Positions 9,625 to 18,741 of a stretch of 64,000 nucleotides of DNA are shown piece after piece. Every line of letters starts with the position of its first letter. The first letter of the stretch is position 1. Source of the DNA: Methanospirillum stamsii (GTDB lineage: Archaea > Halobacteriota > Methanomicrobia > Methanomicrobiales > Methanospirillaceae); assembly GCF_003173335.1 (NCBI RefSeq), contig NZ_QGMZ01000011.1, positions 1 through 64,000 on the forward strand. Reading direction: 5' to 3'. Made by a program: the position numbers and the translations under genes. The notes beneath the pieces were generated by a model, which worked only from the letters and a program-made list of their open reading frames with translations, searched no databases and was not told where the DNA came from.

Positions 9625-10632
9625 TTATGCCTCACTGTCATCAATTATCATCCTGGGATCCGCCAGTAGTGATGCTGCATTCAGAACAATGAGAGAGTCA
9701 ATGGCCCCGGAGCAGTATTGTTGCCAGATTGAGTTACATTCATTTTCACATCTTTCTATTTCGTCAGAATCAATCGTTCCTATTCCTGTTATCTGATCTA
9801 CCAGTATCCCAAAGGTATTATCATTGTCTGAGAGAACAATCACCCGGTTTAAATCAGTCAAGCCCTTTTCAGGTATGGAAAGAAGTATCCGGAGATCAAC
9901 GAGGGAAATTATTTCACCCCTGACAGAACAGATCCCTGCAATGAAATCCGGAGTCCCGGGGACCGGAGTAATTTCAGAGGTCTGGACTACTTCTCTTATA
10001 TATTTCATCTCGATTGCATATTCCTGATACATCAGATTAAACCGGATAACCATAATAAGAGGAGTTTTATCTGTCTGTTCTTCAGGTAATGAAAGGTTGT
10101 ATGCACGTTTCTCCAATTCCTTTACATCCAGTGAATAATCGCGCATGTCTGCCGGAGAGTAATCACTAGAATAATCATCAGTTTTAATACCGAGGATATC
10201 TGTCACTTTCGTCGGAGAATTGTTGCCTGATTCTAGAAAATCTATCAGATCAAAGAGAATAATCAGGTCAGATTTTATAATCCTGATGCCTGGGATAATG
10301 GTCTGGATATGTTCTGAAACAAAACGCGATTCGACCTCAATTTCTTTATGCTCAACAATATGTGTCTCATCAACCCAGAACGCGACTTTCGATAGGCCCT
10401 TTTTTACAATGATAAGATTATCTGAAAGTAAAGGTTGTCTATCTCTCAACCCGAATAAATATCGTATTGAATAGGCCGGAAGAATCTCCCCATGCAGATT
10501 AATAGATCCGGCAATTCCTTTATCCATTCCTGAATAGGGAATCAGACCGACCATTCGTATCATTGTCAGGGCATCTTCGAATGGTATACCGCACCGCAGG
10601 TTGTCAACCGTAAAGAACAAAAAACGTTCCAT
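9625..10632 (-). CDS. cheW: Double CheW-domain coupling protein
   Basis: 335 residues from the chosen ATG at 10632, where the first CheW fold begins (MERFLFFTVDNLRCGIPFED). A longer form from 10704 would add 24 residues that fit no CheW fold. The first CheW domain covers about 1-140 and the second about 190-320 (MVIRFNLMYQEYAIEMKYIREV; GICSVRGEIISLVDLR). They are joined by an Asp/Ser-rich linker. CheW domains link chemoreceptors to CheA; two domains in one chain may bridge neighbouring receptor-kinase units. It is the first gene of the minus-strand chemosensory operon, 82 bp before the MCP. An ISAzo13-type element lies 118 bp upstream of its start, so its promoter is confined to that short gap or lies in the element. 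Confidence 0.88.
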   Translation of the reverse strand: MERFLFFTVDNLRCGIPFEDALTMIRMVGLIPYSGMDKGIAGSINLHGEILPAYSIRYLFGLRDRQPLLSDNLIIVKKGLSKVAFWVDETHIVEHKEIEVESRFVSEHIQTIIPGIRIIKSDLIILFDLIDFLESGNNSPTKVTDILGIKTDDYSSDYSPADMRDYSLDVKELEKRAYNLSLPEEQTDKTPLIMVIRFNLMYQEYAIEMKYIREVVQTSEITPVPGTPDFIAGICSVRGEIISLVDLRILLSIPEKGLTDLNRVIVLSDNDNTFGILVDQITGIGTIDSDEIERCENECNSIWQQYCSGAIDSLIVLNAASLLADPRMIIDDSEA

Positions 10633-10750
10633 GATTAATACAGAATAAAACCAGATTTGTCTTTTCCAGATATAATACCCAAGTACTTGCAACTGGTTTC
10701 TCAATTATGTTGTTTTTTTAAATGAAAAATTACGATTTATTTTCTCTTTA

Positions 10751-12046
10751 GGGGCTGTGAAAAATTAAAGTGATCATATTAGTGTGTTTGAGGCTCTATT
10801 GAATAGTTCCATTCTCCATGAAAAGGGTCACGTATGATATTGAGACTATCCATCTCTTCATCAGATATTTTGATACCTTTAGAGTAAATATTCTGATCTA
10901 AAACAGCATCAACCTGTAAACCTGTTTTTGTTTTTGCTGATTTTATCAAATTGATCATTACCTGATAACTTATCAATGGCCTGCCTCTCCAAGCAATTGA
11001 GATAAATGAGAACAATCTGTGTTCAATTGTGTTCCATTTGCTTGTTCCAGGCGGAAAATGAGATACGAATATTGATAAGTTTTCTTCATTCGAAAATTTT
11101 TGTAGTTCTCTTTTCCATAAACGGATTCTGTACCCATTACTACCGCCACAATCTGCTGTAATGAAAATTTTTTGGGCATCCGGAAACGAATCTTTACCCA
11201 TAATTTTCCACCACCTTCGGATACTCTCAACAGAAAATTCAGCAGTATCATGAGTTATTCCAACATTAACCCAGCCTTTATTATTAGTTAAATCATAAAT
11301 ACCATACGGAATAGCCTTTTCTCCCATCGATGGAAAATCGTAGACATTTACATTAATTGGATCATCCTTTAATCTCCAATTTTTACCGTTATTTTTTTGA
11401 TTCCCAATCAATTCTTTCTTTTTTGCATCTACTGATATCACAGGTTGTTTTTCCCGAAAAAAATCATTACAACGATTATATATGAAAAGGAATTGTTGAT
11501 CCCTATCTACGTGGGATTTTCCTTCATCCGTTTTTTTGTTTGCTTGGAGACTAAAATCAAGAGAACTTAAAATCGTGCCCACTGTTCGATAACTAATCGC
11601 ATGACCCTTCCCTCGTAATTCATCTGCAATGTCCCTCAAACTTTTAGTGGTCCACAATAAAGAGGATTCAGGATCACCTCGAATAAATGGTTCAATTGAT
11701 TGATACAAATCATTTATCAGAGTTTCGTCAATTTGAACAAGGTTTTTTCTTCCACCTCCTTTAGAACGGATACGATTATTATCCTCAGTAATAATTTCTA
11801 ACGTCGGTTTTTGGATCTCTTCTATTCCTTTTTTGACAGTATTTCTTGATACTCCGGTTTCTTTTGCGACAAAACTAACTCCCCCTCGACCGATAGCTAA
11901 TGCTTCATTACCTAACCAAATTCTCCGTGCTTTCTCATTTAAGTGATGATTGATATTATCATAACGATTTTTTAAAGTGAGACCTGGTTCCATGTAATGA
12001 TATTATTTGTCGACAATAATAGATCAAGTTATTGTTTCACAGCCCC
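10751..12046 (-). mobile_element. Complete ISAzo13-family insertion sequence with terminal inverted repeats
   Basis: The ends carry a perfect 12-bp inverted repeat: GGGGCTGTGAAA at 10751-10762 and TTTCACAGCCCC at 12035-12046. Both ends are flanked by TTA (10748-10750 and 12047-12049), an apparent 3-bp target duplication. The single transposase gene is intact and occupies nearly the whole 1296 bp on the minus strand. The intact frame, perfect ends and preserved target repeat suggest a recent insertion. Confidence 0.9.
10779..11993 (-). CDS. ISAzo13-family DDE transposase
   Basis: 404 residues. An N-terminal helix-turn-helix segment (about 35-75, FVAKETGVSRNTVKKGIEEI) is followed by a basic GGGRKN stretch. 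The catalytic core includes VISVDAKKKELIGN (first Asp), FITADCGGSNGYR (second Asp) and PPGTSKWNTIEHRLFSF (Glu). These three segments are diagnostic of the ISAzo13 group. Length is normal for the family and no frameshift is seen. The gene is bounded by the element's inverted repeats and probably supplies transposition in cis. Confidence 0.93.
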   Translation of the reverse strand: MEPGLTLKNRYDNINHHLNEKARRIWLGNEALAIGRGGVSFVAKETGVSRNTVKKGIEEIQKPTLEIITEDNNRIRSKGGGRKNLVQIDETLINDLYQSIEPFIRGDPESSLLWTTKSLRDIADELRGKGHAISYRTVGTILSSLDFSLQANKKTDEGKSHVDRDQQFLFIYNRCNDFFREKQPVISVDAKKKELIGNQKNNGKNWRLKDDPINVNVYDFPSMGEKAIPYGIYDLTNNKGWVNVGITHDTAEFSVESIRRWWKIMGKDSFPDAQKIFITADCGGSNGYRIRLWKRELQKFSNEENLSIFVSHFPPGTSKWNTIEHRLFSFISIAWRGRPLISYQVMINLIKSAKTKTGLQVDAVLDQNIYSKGIKISDEEMDSLNIIRDPFHGEWNYSIEPQTH

Positions 12047-12142
12047 TTAAAGGAGAATTTTTAAAGTCATATAAAATCTTTTTCTGTACATTATATGATC
12101 GATATAATAATAATATAATAAAAACAATCAAATGAATCAGGG

Positions 12143-12541
12143 ATGGGGATGGGTCCGGATACAATGATGCATCTTTCGGATACCGATATTCAGATAATAG
12201 ATGTCCTTTCTGACATTGGTTTGAAAAGCGGGGAATCTAGAATATTGGTTGTTCTCTTCAAGGGGTATGATTTAACATCACGTGAACTTGAAAGGATTTC
12301 TGACCTTCGTCAACCGGAAGTCAGTATTGCGATAAATCAACTTATTAAACGTAAATGGGTCTGGGTAACCAGCCATATAACCGAAAAGAAAGGCAGACCG
12401 GTTAAGGTATACAGTCTTTCCCGAACTATCGACGATATACTTGATGAGATAAAGGGAGACATTGAAGGAGACTACCGCAAGAAGATTGAGATCATTGAGC
12501 GTGTAAGGGTCATGGTCAAAGAAGCAAAAGAAAGTGAATAA
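12143..12541 (+). CDS. Winged-helix transcriptional regulator, paralogue of the gene at 22154
   Basis: Up to 132 residues. Starts at 12143, 12164 and 12167 are all possible; the conserved part begins at about the last of these (MHLSDTDIQIIDVL). The core is a MarR/TrmB-like winged helix with the recognition segment SDLRQPEVSIAINQL, then a basic wing (TEKKGRPVKVYSL) and a C-terminal helix. The same layout and nearly the same recognition helix occur in the protein encoded at 22154-22555. It probably binds DNA as a dimer. An imperfect inverted repeat (TATAT-5-ATATA, about 12092-12106) lies in its own promoter region and might be an autoregulatory site. Target genes are unknown; the secreted TPR/CARDB gene follows on the same strand 156 bp on. 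Confidence 0.8.
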   Translation: MGMGPDTMMHLSDTDIQIIDVLSDIGLKSGESRILVVLFKGYDLTSRELERISDLRQPEVSIAINQLIKRKWVWVTSHITEKKGRPVKVYSLSRTIDDILDEIKGDIEGDYRKKIEIIERVRVMVKEAKESE

Positions 12542-12697
12542 CCTTATTTTACTTTTCTCTTTTTTCGAATTCACAATGAAAACTTGAGTTTAGACTCTTT
12601 TTCCAGACTATATCCAAAATTCTATTTACACAGATAATCCACCAGAAATATCTGTGGTAAGAAATAATACCCTATTAGTTAGTATTGGTGATCATCT

Positions 12698-14329
12698 GTG
12701 AAATTGGTGTTCTGGGTATCAATAATATGTATTGTTATGATTATTTCTGTCGGTTTTGCAACCGGAGAAGAGATTACTGACCGGGTTATCTATCCGGAAT
12801 ACTGGTATCAACAAGGTGTTTCTGAATTTCTTTTAAAACATTATGACCGGGCGCTTTCACTCCTTGAAACTGCAATTGAGCAGGATCCGGAACTCTCTGA
12901 TGCCTGGTACTGGCGCGGAGTAGTATTGAGTGCTCTCGGAGATGACAAAGGTTCAGAGGAATCCATAAAAGTAGCCAAAGATCTGAACCCCATGATAGAT
13001 GAACCATATAAAAGAAGAGTTGGCCCTCTTTCAGAAATATCAATAACTCCTGTTCCAACCCCCCGGACCATTCAGGAAGATGACAGTCCACAGATGGTAG
13101 AGACTAACATTGATCTCTCCAAACAGCCTGATCCAACCGGACCAGATATTGTGATTACATCTTTTGAACCCAATGTTCGTGAGGGTAACACCCAGCTTGA
13201 GGTTAAGGCTACCCTAATTAATCAGGGATATCGCCCTACTACAGACTTTTTTGTAACATTTTACACTTCAGAAGACTCTACAGTGAATCGTGATGATACA
13301 GCAATCGGTTATTACCTTGTTACCAATCTGAATGAAGGTGAAGAAAAGAAATTGACCGGTTATTTCCCAATGGATACGATGACTCCCGGAACTTATTATA
13401 TTGGTGCAATTGCTGATCCTGCAAATGAAATTATGGAAGTTTCCGAAGATAACAATAGTAAAACATATCCGACCAAGATTACGATACCAGACGTCAGAAG
13501 TTCATCTTACCTTGTAAGTACGGGAACATCTCCTTTTGTCCTGGAGGAAAGTGAGGGAGACAGCAGGTTTATTATTTCTAAACCTGACCTGGTCGTCTCA
13601 AAAATAACTTCTCCCCAGAGTATAAAACAGGGAGAATCACTTCAGGTGAATACCACCGTGAAAAATCAGGGTAATGTGGATGCCGGACCATTCAGACTTT
13701 CTCTCTATCTATCTCCTGATGCACTCATTACTGAACAGGACAGAGAGATTGGATCCGGCGAAGTAAGTGATCTTGCAGTGGGTATGATGAGGGATGGATC
13801 TGCTGTGATCAACATTCCGGATGATCTGAGTCCTGGTACGTATTATCTGGCTGCAAGAGTGGACTCCGGAGAAATACTATCTGAAGGAAATGAAGGAAAT
13901 AATATTTTATTTGCCGACAAAATGGTTGCAGTCTCGGCTCCGGCAACTCCTACACCGGTGCAGGTTGTTCTTCCGGACCTGACAATTCCTGATTTATCTT
14001 CAGATGCTGAAGGTGAACGTGGTGGAATTATGAATGTTTTGACCTCAATCCGGAATAATGGAGGAGCGGATGCAGGTCCATTCGTCGTCGAATTATATCT
14101 ATCCAGGGATGCAGCATTATCTGATGAGGATATTCTTATTGGAATGGGTGAAGTATCTGAACTTCCGGCAGGAACCCAGACTGATGGTAGTGCACCATCA
14201 CCAATACCGCAGAACCTGACCCCAGGTATGTATTATTTTGGAATTGTCATAGATAGTGAACAGGATGTCACAGAAAATGATGAAAGTAATAATGTTGGGT
14301 TTGCCCAAAACCCGGTAACCATAACATAA
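12698..14329 (+). CDS. Secreted TPR and triple-CARDB cell-surface protein
   Basis: 543 residues from a GTG start, with an excellent GGTGAT ribosome site five bases before it. A signal peptide (about 1-22) is followed by two TPR-like helical repeats (about 28-95, WYQQGVSEFLLKHYDRALSLLETAI) and a Pro/Thr-rich linker. Three CARDB (Ig-like adhesion) domains follow at about 145-265, 295-405 and 425-543. Each begins with a PD-(I/L)-V-type strand and ends with a GTYY or GMYY strand and an E-(G/D)-N-N turn. No C-terminal membrane anchor is seen. CARDB domains occur in archaeal surface proteins that bind other proteins or sugars; the partner here is unknown. It may share the chromosome neighbourhood with the soluble MCP because both start within 70 bp on one strand. 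Confidence 0.83.
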   Translation: MKLVFWVSIICIVMIISVGFATGEEITDRVIYPEYWYQQGVSEFLLKHYDRALSLLETAIEQDPELSDAWYWRGVVLSALGDDKGSEESIKVAKDLNPMIDEPYKRRVGPLSEISITPVPTPRTIQEDDSPQMVETNIDLSKQPDPTGPDIVITSFEPNVREGNTQLEVKATLINQGYRPTTDFFVTFYTSEDSTVNRDDTAIGYYLVTNLNEGEEKKLTGYFPMDTMTPGTYYIGAIADPANEIMEVSEDNNSKTYPTKITIPDVRSSSYLVSTGTSPFVLEESEGDSRFIISKPDLVVSKITSPQSIKQGESLQVNTTVKNQGNVDAGPFRLSLYLSPDALITEQDREIGSGEVSDLAVGMMRDGSAVINIPDDLSPGTYYLAARVDSGEILSEGNEGNNILFADKMVAVSAPATPTPVQVVLPDLTIPDLSSDAEGERGGIMNVLTSIRNNGGADAGPFVVELYLSRDAALSDEDILIGMGEVSELPAGTQTDGSAPSPIPQNLTPGMYYFGIVIDSEQDVTENDESNNVGFAQNPVTIT

Positions 14330-14397
14330 AACCAAACTTTTTTTAATCCTTGGTGGAAGATCTATGCAGACGTTATACATTACTGCATGGTGAACTT

Positions 14398-17300
14398 ATG
14401 ACAAATATTCTTCGAGACATCCTCATCCATATTCTTTCTGATGATCCCTGTGACGAAATAACCGAAAATGTGGATTCTTTGAATTCTGATGAACAAACTT
14501 TGATATCAGATATAAATACACGTAAGAAAATTCTTCTAAATTCCAAAACACGGATGGATGCAATATTTGCTCATAGTCCACAGCCTATTCTCATCCTGAA
14601 CCTTGAAGGGATTATTACCGATATTAATTTATCTTTTTTAAATATTTGCGGAAAATCAAAAGAATCATGTATAGGAAAACCTGTTTCTAATATTCTTCCC
14701 GGTTTTGTTGTACCGACTCATGATATATCGAGTAATGGAACTGATTCAGAAATATTCACTATTGAATTTCCAAGTGGAAAAAGAGTTCTTGAACAATATC
14801 CCATCCCGGTGACAGATCAATCAGGAACCCTAAATGAGTTAATTCTGGTATTTAAGGATATTACCATACGAGTCAAGGCAGAAGAAAAAGCTGAAGAGAT
14901 CAGGCAGAAACTTGCTCACGATTATGGAGAGCGTGTCAAAGAACAAAAATTGTTTTATTCAGTTGCGTCTCTTATCCAGGATGATACTCGGGATGTTTAC
15001 AATGTTCTACAGGAAATAACATATTTAATTCCGCCAGGATGGCAATATCCGGAAGAAACTGCTGCAAGGATAATTCATGGTGATGCTGTTTTTACAACAG
15101 AAAATTATGTAGAAACCCCATGGTTTCAAAGAGCTCATTTCAAAACCAGGTGTGGTAAAGAAGGAATTATTGAAGTATATTATCTTGTTGAGAAACCTGT
15201 CGAACACGAAGGTCCATTTCTCCTTGAAGAACGTAATCTGATTAATTCACTTGCAGAGATGCTCAAGACATTTGTCGACCGGAAAGAAGGTGAACGTGAA
15301 CTTGAGCGAAAAATACATGATTTAGGAGAGCGTGTAAAGGAACAACAACTCTTTTATTCAACAGCCTCTCTCATACAGGATGATTCACGTTCTATACAGG
15401 AAATTCTTGGAGAAATTGTTCTCCTTATTCCTCCCGGTTGGCAATATCCGGAAATTACTGCTGCAAGAATCAGATATCTTTCCGAATCATTTGCATCCAG
15501 AGGGTTTACCGAAACTCCCTGGGTCCAAAAAGCTGTATTCAAAACAAAGAATGGCAATGAAGGGATTATTGAGGTGGCCTACCTTGTCGAAAAACCTGTC
15601 GAACATGAAGGTCCATTCCTCCTTGAAGAGCGAAATCTTATTAATTCGCTCGCTGAAATGTTCAAGACCTATCTCGACCGGAAAGAGGGAGAACTGATTC
15701 TGGAAAAGAAGATACATGATTTAGGAGAGCGTGTAAAGGAACCACAACTCTTTTACTCAACAGCCTCTCTCATACAGGATGATTCAAAACAATTAGCTGA
15801 TGTTCTTCAGGAGGTAGTATTCCTGATTCCCCCAGGATGGCAATATCCGGAAATTACTGCAGCCCGGATTTCATATGGCGATAATTCATATGCAACATCA
15901 AATTATTCACGGACACCATGGGTTCAGGAATCCTCGTTTTTTGCTAAAACTGGTACCAAGTGCCTTATAGAAGTTGTGTACCTGATTGAAAAACCTCCGG
16001 AACAGGAAGGTCCCTTCCTGACAGAAGAACGTAACCTGATTAATTCGCTTGCAGATATGCTGAAAACATATCTAAACCGGAAAGAAGGAGAACTGGAACT
16101 TGAACAACGGATGGTGGAGATAGAGGAACTTGAACACCTGAATAATACTATTGTCCAACAGATCCCGATGCCTGTCATCCTTATCGATGAAAATCAGCAG
16201 ATCCTCGTAACGAATGATGCTTACATGGGTTTGACCGGGTATACCCGTGAAGAATTACTCCAGATGACTCCTCGTGATATTACCGTTTTAGAATATTCCG
16301 GAGAAGGATTAAAGGAGCTTCTCCAAACTGTAAAACCCACTTTTGGTGAATTGACTTGTGAGTTTCCGGTTGGTACAAGAATCCTTGAACAATATGGTAT
16401 TCCTATCTTTTCAAAATCTGGAAAACTGGAAAACTACCTTATTGTATACAATGATATTACCGAACGGAAAAAACGCGAAGAAGAGGTTAGTTTGCTCCTC
16501 GAAGAGTCACGGAAGATGTCTGAAGCTCTCTCAATGAGTGCTACAGAACTTGAGACAGGGATGGCAAGGATGGCAGAAGGAGACCTGCGATACCGTGCTC
16601 CTCTTACCAAAGAAGATCCATTACTTCGGATAAAGACAGATTATAATACTGCCCTTCAGGCAATTTCGCAATTAATTGAAGAACTGGAGGGTTCTATCAG
16701 TCATCTTACATCTACAAGTGAAACAACCCTGGTCCAGACGGATAATATCAACAAAGTTATTCGGGATGTTGCTGATGAAGTGAAAAAAACCACCTCCGGT
16801 GCAAGGGATCAGATGAATGAGACAAGGAAAATTTCTAATGATATATCAGAGCTTTCTCTCCGGATTAACCAGATTGTAAGTACAACGAACCATCTGATGG
16901 ATCTTGCTTCTATTACGGCAAAACAAGGTATAGAGGCTGGAGAGATTGGGGGTATTGCAAACCAGAGAATGGAGTCAGTCGGTAAGATCAGTGCAGATAA
17001 TATGGATCGTATCACGAGTCTAAATGAACAGATGGCACAAATTGATAAAATTGTCAGGTTAATTGCAGATATTTCTAGTCAGACAAATCTCCTTGCATTA
17101 AATGCTGCAATAGAAGCAGCGCGAGCCGGAGAACATGGCAGGGGATTTGCGGTAGTTGCCCAGGAAGTAAAAAACCTTGCTGGAGAGTCTAAGCTTGCCA
17201 CAACCCAGATTGAAGAACTTATCCGGACTATTCAGGGAAAATCAGCCGAGACTGTTACATCCATTGAGGCAGCATATAATGAGATTTCAGAAGGAATATC

Positions 17301-17598
17301 AAGTGTAAACAAAACCATTGAAGTTCTTTCACAGATCACATCACAAGTTACGGAAATTGCTGATGGTATCAGGCAGGTCACGAATGCAACACACGAAGAA
17401 GAAGAACTCATGCATCGTCTTCATGAAGGTATTGTCACTATGAATGCTGAAAGTGAAAACAACCTCACCAGGATGGAAGAAATTTCCTGCCGGATGGAAA
17501 ATTCCAAAGCTGCTACCGATGATATCGCATCCGCATCTCATGAGATTGCAGAATTATCCGGGAATCTGAAACGTCAGGCGGAGAGGTTTACTCTATGA
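14398..17598 (+). CDS. Soluble MCP with PAS, three tandem copies of one sensory module, and PAS
   Basis: 1066 residues from ATG 14398, preceded by GGTGA at 14389; an upstream TTG (14350) is less likely. There is no membrane segment. Order: PAS (about 45-165), then three copies of a module of about 130 residues (about 175-305, 303-437, 436-570). Each copy has ERVKE, the LIPPGWQYPE core, TPW and EGPFL-EERNLINSLA. A second PAS (about 575-690), a HAMP-like segment and an MCP signalling hairpin (about 800-1066) with SQTNLLALNAAIEAARAGEHGRGFAVVAQEVKNLA follow. The module occurs singly in sensor kinases of methanogens; its ligand is unknown to me. A 75-nt stretch is almost identical between copies 2 and 3, so the duplication is young. 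It likely signals to a CheA in the cytoplasm. Confidence 0.9.
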   Translation: MTNILRDILIHILSDDPCDEITENVDSLNSDEQTLISDINTRKKILLNSKTRMDAIFAHSPQPILILNLEGIITDINLSFLNICGKSKESCIGKPVSNILPGFVVPTHDISSNGTDSEIFTIEFPSGKRVLEQYPIPVTDQSGTLNELILVFKDITIRVKAEEKAEEIRQKLAHDYGERVKEQKLFYSVASLIQDDTRDVYNVLQEITYLIPPGWQYPEETAARIIHGDAVFTTENYVETPWFQRAHFKTRCGKEGIIEVYYLVEKPVEHEGPFLLEERNLINSLAEMLKTFVDRKEGERELERKIHDLGERVKEQQLFYSTASLIQDDSRSIQEILGEIVLLIPPGWQYPEITAARIRYLSESFASRGFTETPWVQKAVFKTKNGNEGIIEVAYLVEKPVEHEGPFLLEERNLINSLAEMFKTYLDRKEGELILEKKIHDLGERVKEPQLFYSTASLIQDDSKQLADVLQEVVFLIPPGWQYPEITAARISYGDNSYATSNYSRTPWVQESSFFAKTGTKCLIEVVYLIEKPPEQEGPFLTEERNLINSLADMLKTYLNRKEGELELEQRMVEIEELEHLNNTIVQQIPMPVILIDENQQILVTNDAYMGLTGYTREELLQMTPRDITVLEYSGEGLKELLQTVKPTFGELTCEFPVGTRILEQYGIPIFSKSGKLENYLIVYNDITERKKREEEVSLLLEESRKMSEALSMSATELETGMARMAEGDLRYRAPLTKEDPLLRIKTDYNTALQAISQLIEELEGSISHLTSTSETTLVQTDNINKVIRDVADEVKKTTSGARDQMNETRKISNDISELSLRINQIVSTTNHLMDLASITAKQGIEAGEIGGIANQRMESVGKISADNMDRITSLNEQMAQIDKIVRLIADISSQTNLLALNAAIEAARAGEHGRGFAVVAQEVKNLAGESKLATTQIEELIRTIQGKSAETVTSIEAAYNEISEGISSVNKTIEVLSQITSQVTEIADGIRQVTNATHEEEELMHRLHEGIVTMNAESENNLTRMEEISCRMENSKAATDDIASASHEIAELSGNLKRQAERFTL

Positions 17599-17639
17599 TA
17601 TCCGCAGGATTATTATCCATTACGTGAAATATTAAAATT

Positions 17640-18113
17640 ATGAAATTTTCATATGCAATTGGATCTATCCTATTTGCTCTATCTTTTTTAGTATTCCCAT
17701 CTTGTGCAGGGGAATTAACTCTGACTGATGATGAAAAAGCATTTTTAACTGATATGGAAGATATGGGTATTCCAATGCTGTATCAGATACCTGAAGCCAT
17801 GAATATTGGAGTATACCATGGAAGAGATACAGCAATCAGTGATATTGCAACATCAAAAACAGAGGAACTGAAAACATTTTCTGATAAAATATCCGGATAT
17901 ACTCTTGGAACAGAGACCTCTGTTCTTCGTGATTCGTGGTTAGATGCAGAACAGATTCTGAAAACGGATCTGGAACAGTATGGAACTCTGGTTTCAGGAT
18001 GTGGTTCATGCGTTTCAACCATGAATGCGATGTATCCGGTACTTACGCAGTCTGCCGGGAAAGTAAACAAAGACCTTATCAGATTTTATGAGAAAAATCA
18101 GATCCCTCTCTGA
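17640..18113 (+). CDS. Small secreted protein with C-terminal CxxC
   Basis: 157 residues. A signal peptide or lipoprotein-like leader (about 1-24, ending near PSCAG) is followed by an all-helical domain. It carries a GCGSC pair near residues 122-126 and a long amphipathic C-terminal helix. The Cys pair could form a disulfide or bind a metal. The gene follows the soluble MCP by 41 bp and its stop lies only 3 bp from the convergent COG1709 gene. I do not recognise the family. A Cys near the leader end (SCAG) could be a lipid attachment site. Confidence 0.65.
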   Translation: MKFSYAIGSILFALSFLVFPSCAGELTLTDDEKAFLTDMEDMGIPMLYQIPEAMNIGVYHGRDTAISDIATSKTEELKTFSDKISGYTLGTETSVLRDSWLDAEQILKTDLEQYGTLVSGCGSCVSTMNAMYPVLTQSAGKVNKDLIRFYEKNQIPL

Positions 18114-18116
18114 TTT

Positions 18117-18605
18117 TTATTCTATTCTTCGACATAATACATCAATTGCTTCCTGAAATGTCCTGTTATCTGGGCGAACGATTACCACAGGAATATCCAC
18201 TATACGTTCAATAAGAGTTGCAAGAATCGGGGCACAGATAATTCCGGCAGCTCCTTCTTTTTCAGCTCTGACTGCTGCAACAATGCAGTCTTCCATGGTA
18301 TTAGCAGTGTATCCTTTTACCCGGATCCTCCTTCCATTGTACTCTAAAGGCTCTCCCTCAATTTCATCAAGGAGAAATTTTGCGGCAATGATGGCTATCA
18401 TGTCCTGGTCATAGGGTTCTAATGCGAGAACAATAGATTTAACAGTAGATAGTCTGGGATCGCGTTCACCGGATGTAATTTTGTAAAGGGTTGCCGGGGG
18501 TATGTCGGCCAGTTCAGCGAGTTCTTTCAGAGTCATCTGACGACGATCAAGTGCTTCTTCAAGTGCAGTTTTAAATTCCTGTCTGAAGATAGAGCGTGAA
18601 AACAT
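18117..18605 (-). CDS. COG1709-type transcriptional regulator (HTH plus small C-terminal domain)
   Basis: 162 residues. An Xre-like helix-turn-helix (about 12-65, MTLKELAELADIPPATLYKITSG) is followed by a C-terminal alpha/beta domain (about 85-162, GAAGIICAPILATLIERIVDIPVVIVRP). That domain is typical of the archaeal COG1709 family. DNA binding is expected; the effector of the C-terminal domain is unknown. It is divergent from hypD with about 136 bp between the starts, so it might regulate hypD or itself. The arrangement alone is the evidence for that. Confidence 0.85.
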   Translation of the reverse strand: MFSRSIFRQEFKTALEEALDRRQMTLKELAELADIPPATLYKITSGERDPRLSTVKSIVLALEPYDQDMIAIIAAKFLLDEIEGEPLEYNGRRIRVKGYTANTMEDCIVAAVRAEKEGAAGIICAPILATLIERIVDIPVVIVRPDNRTFQEAIDVLCRRIE

Positions 18606-18741
18606 AGTATCAATTATAAGTGCTCCCGGTATGTGATGGTTAAGGTTTTCATCTTCTGATTTTTTTGTCCACAGTCCGAGATTTTCTTAAAGAATATATG
18701 GTACATCTTTTTCTTCTCCGCGGTGAACCTTTAAGAGATTT

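Noticed and set aside
10633-10704. Longer N-terminus of the double CheW protein
   Set aside because: The CheW fold begins at ATG 10632, and the extra 24 residues have no CheW features.
14350-14397. TTG 14350 as start of the soluble MCP
   Set aside because: ATG 14398 has a GGTGA site at ideal spacing; the extra 16 residues fit no domain.
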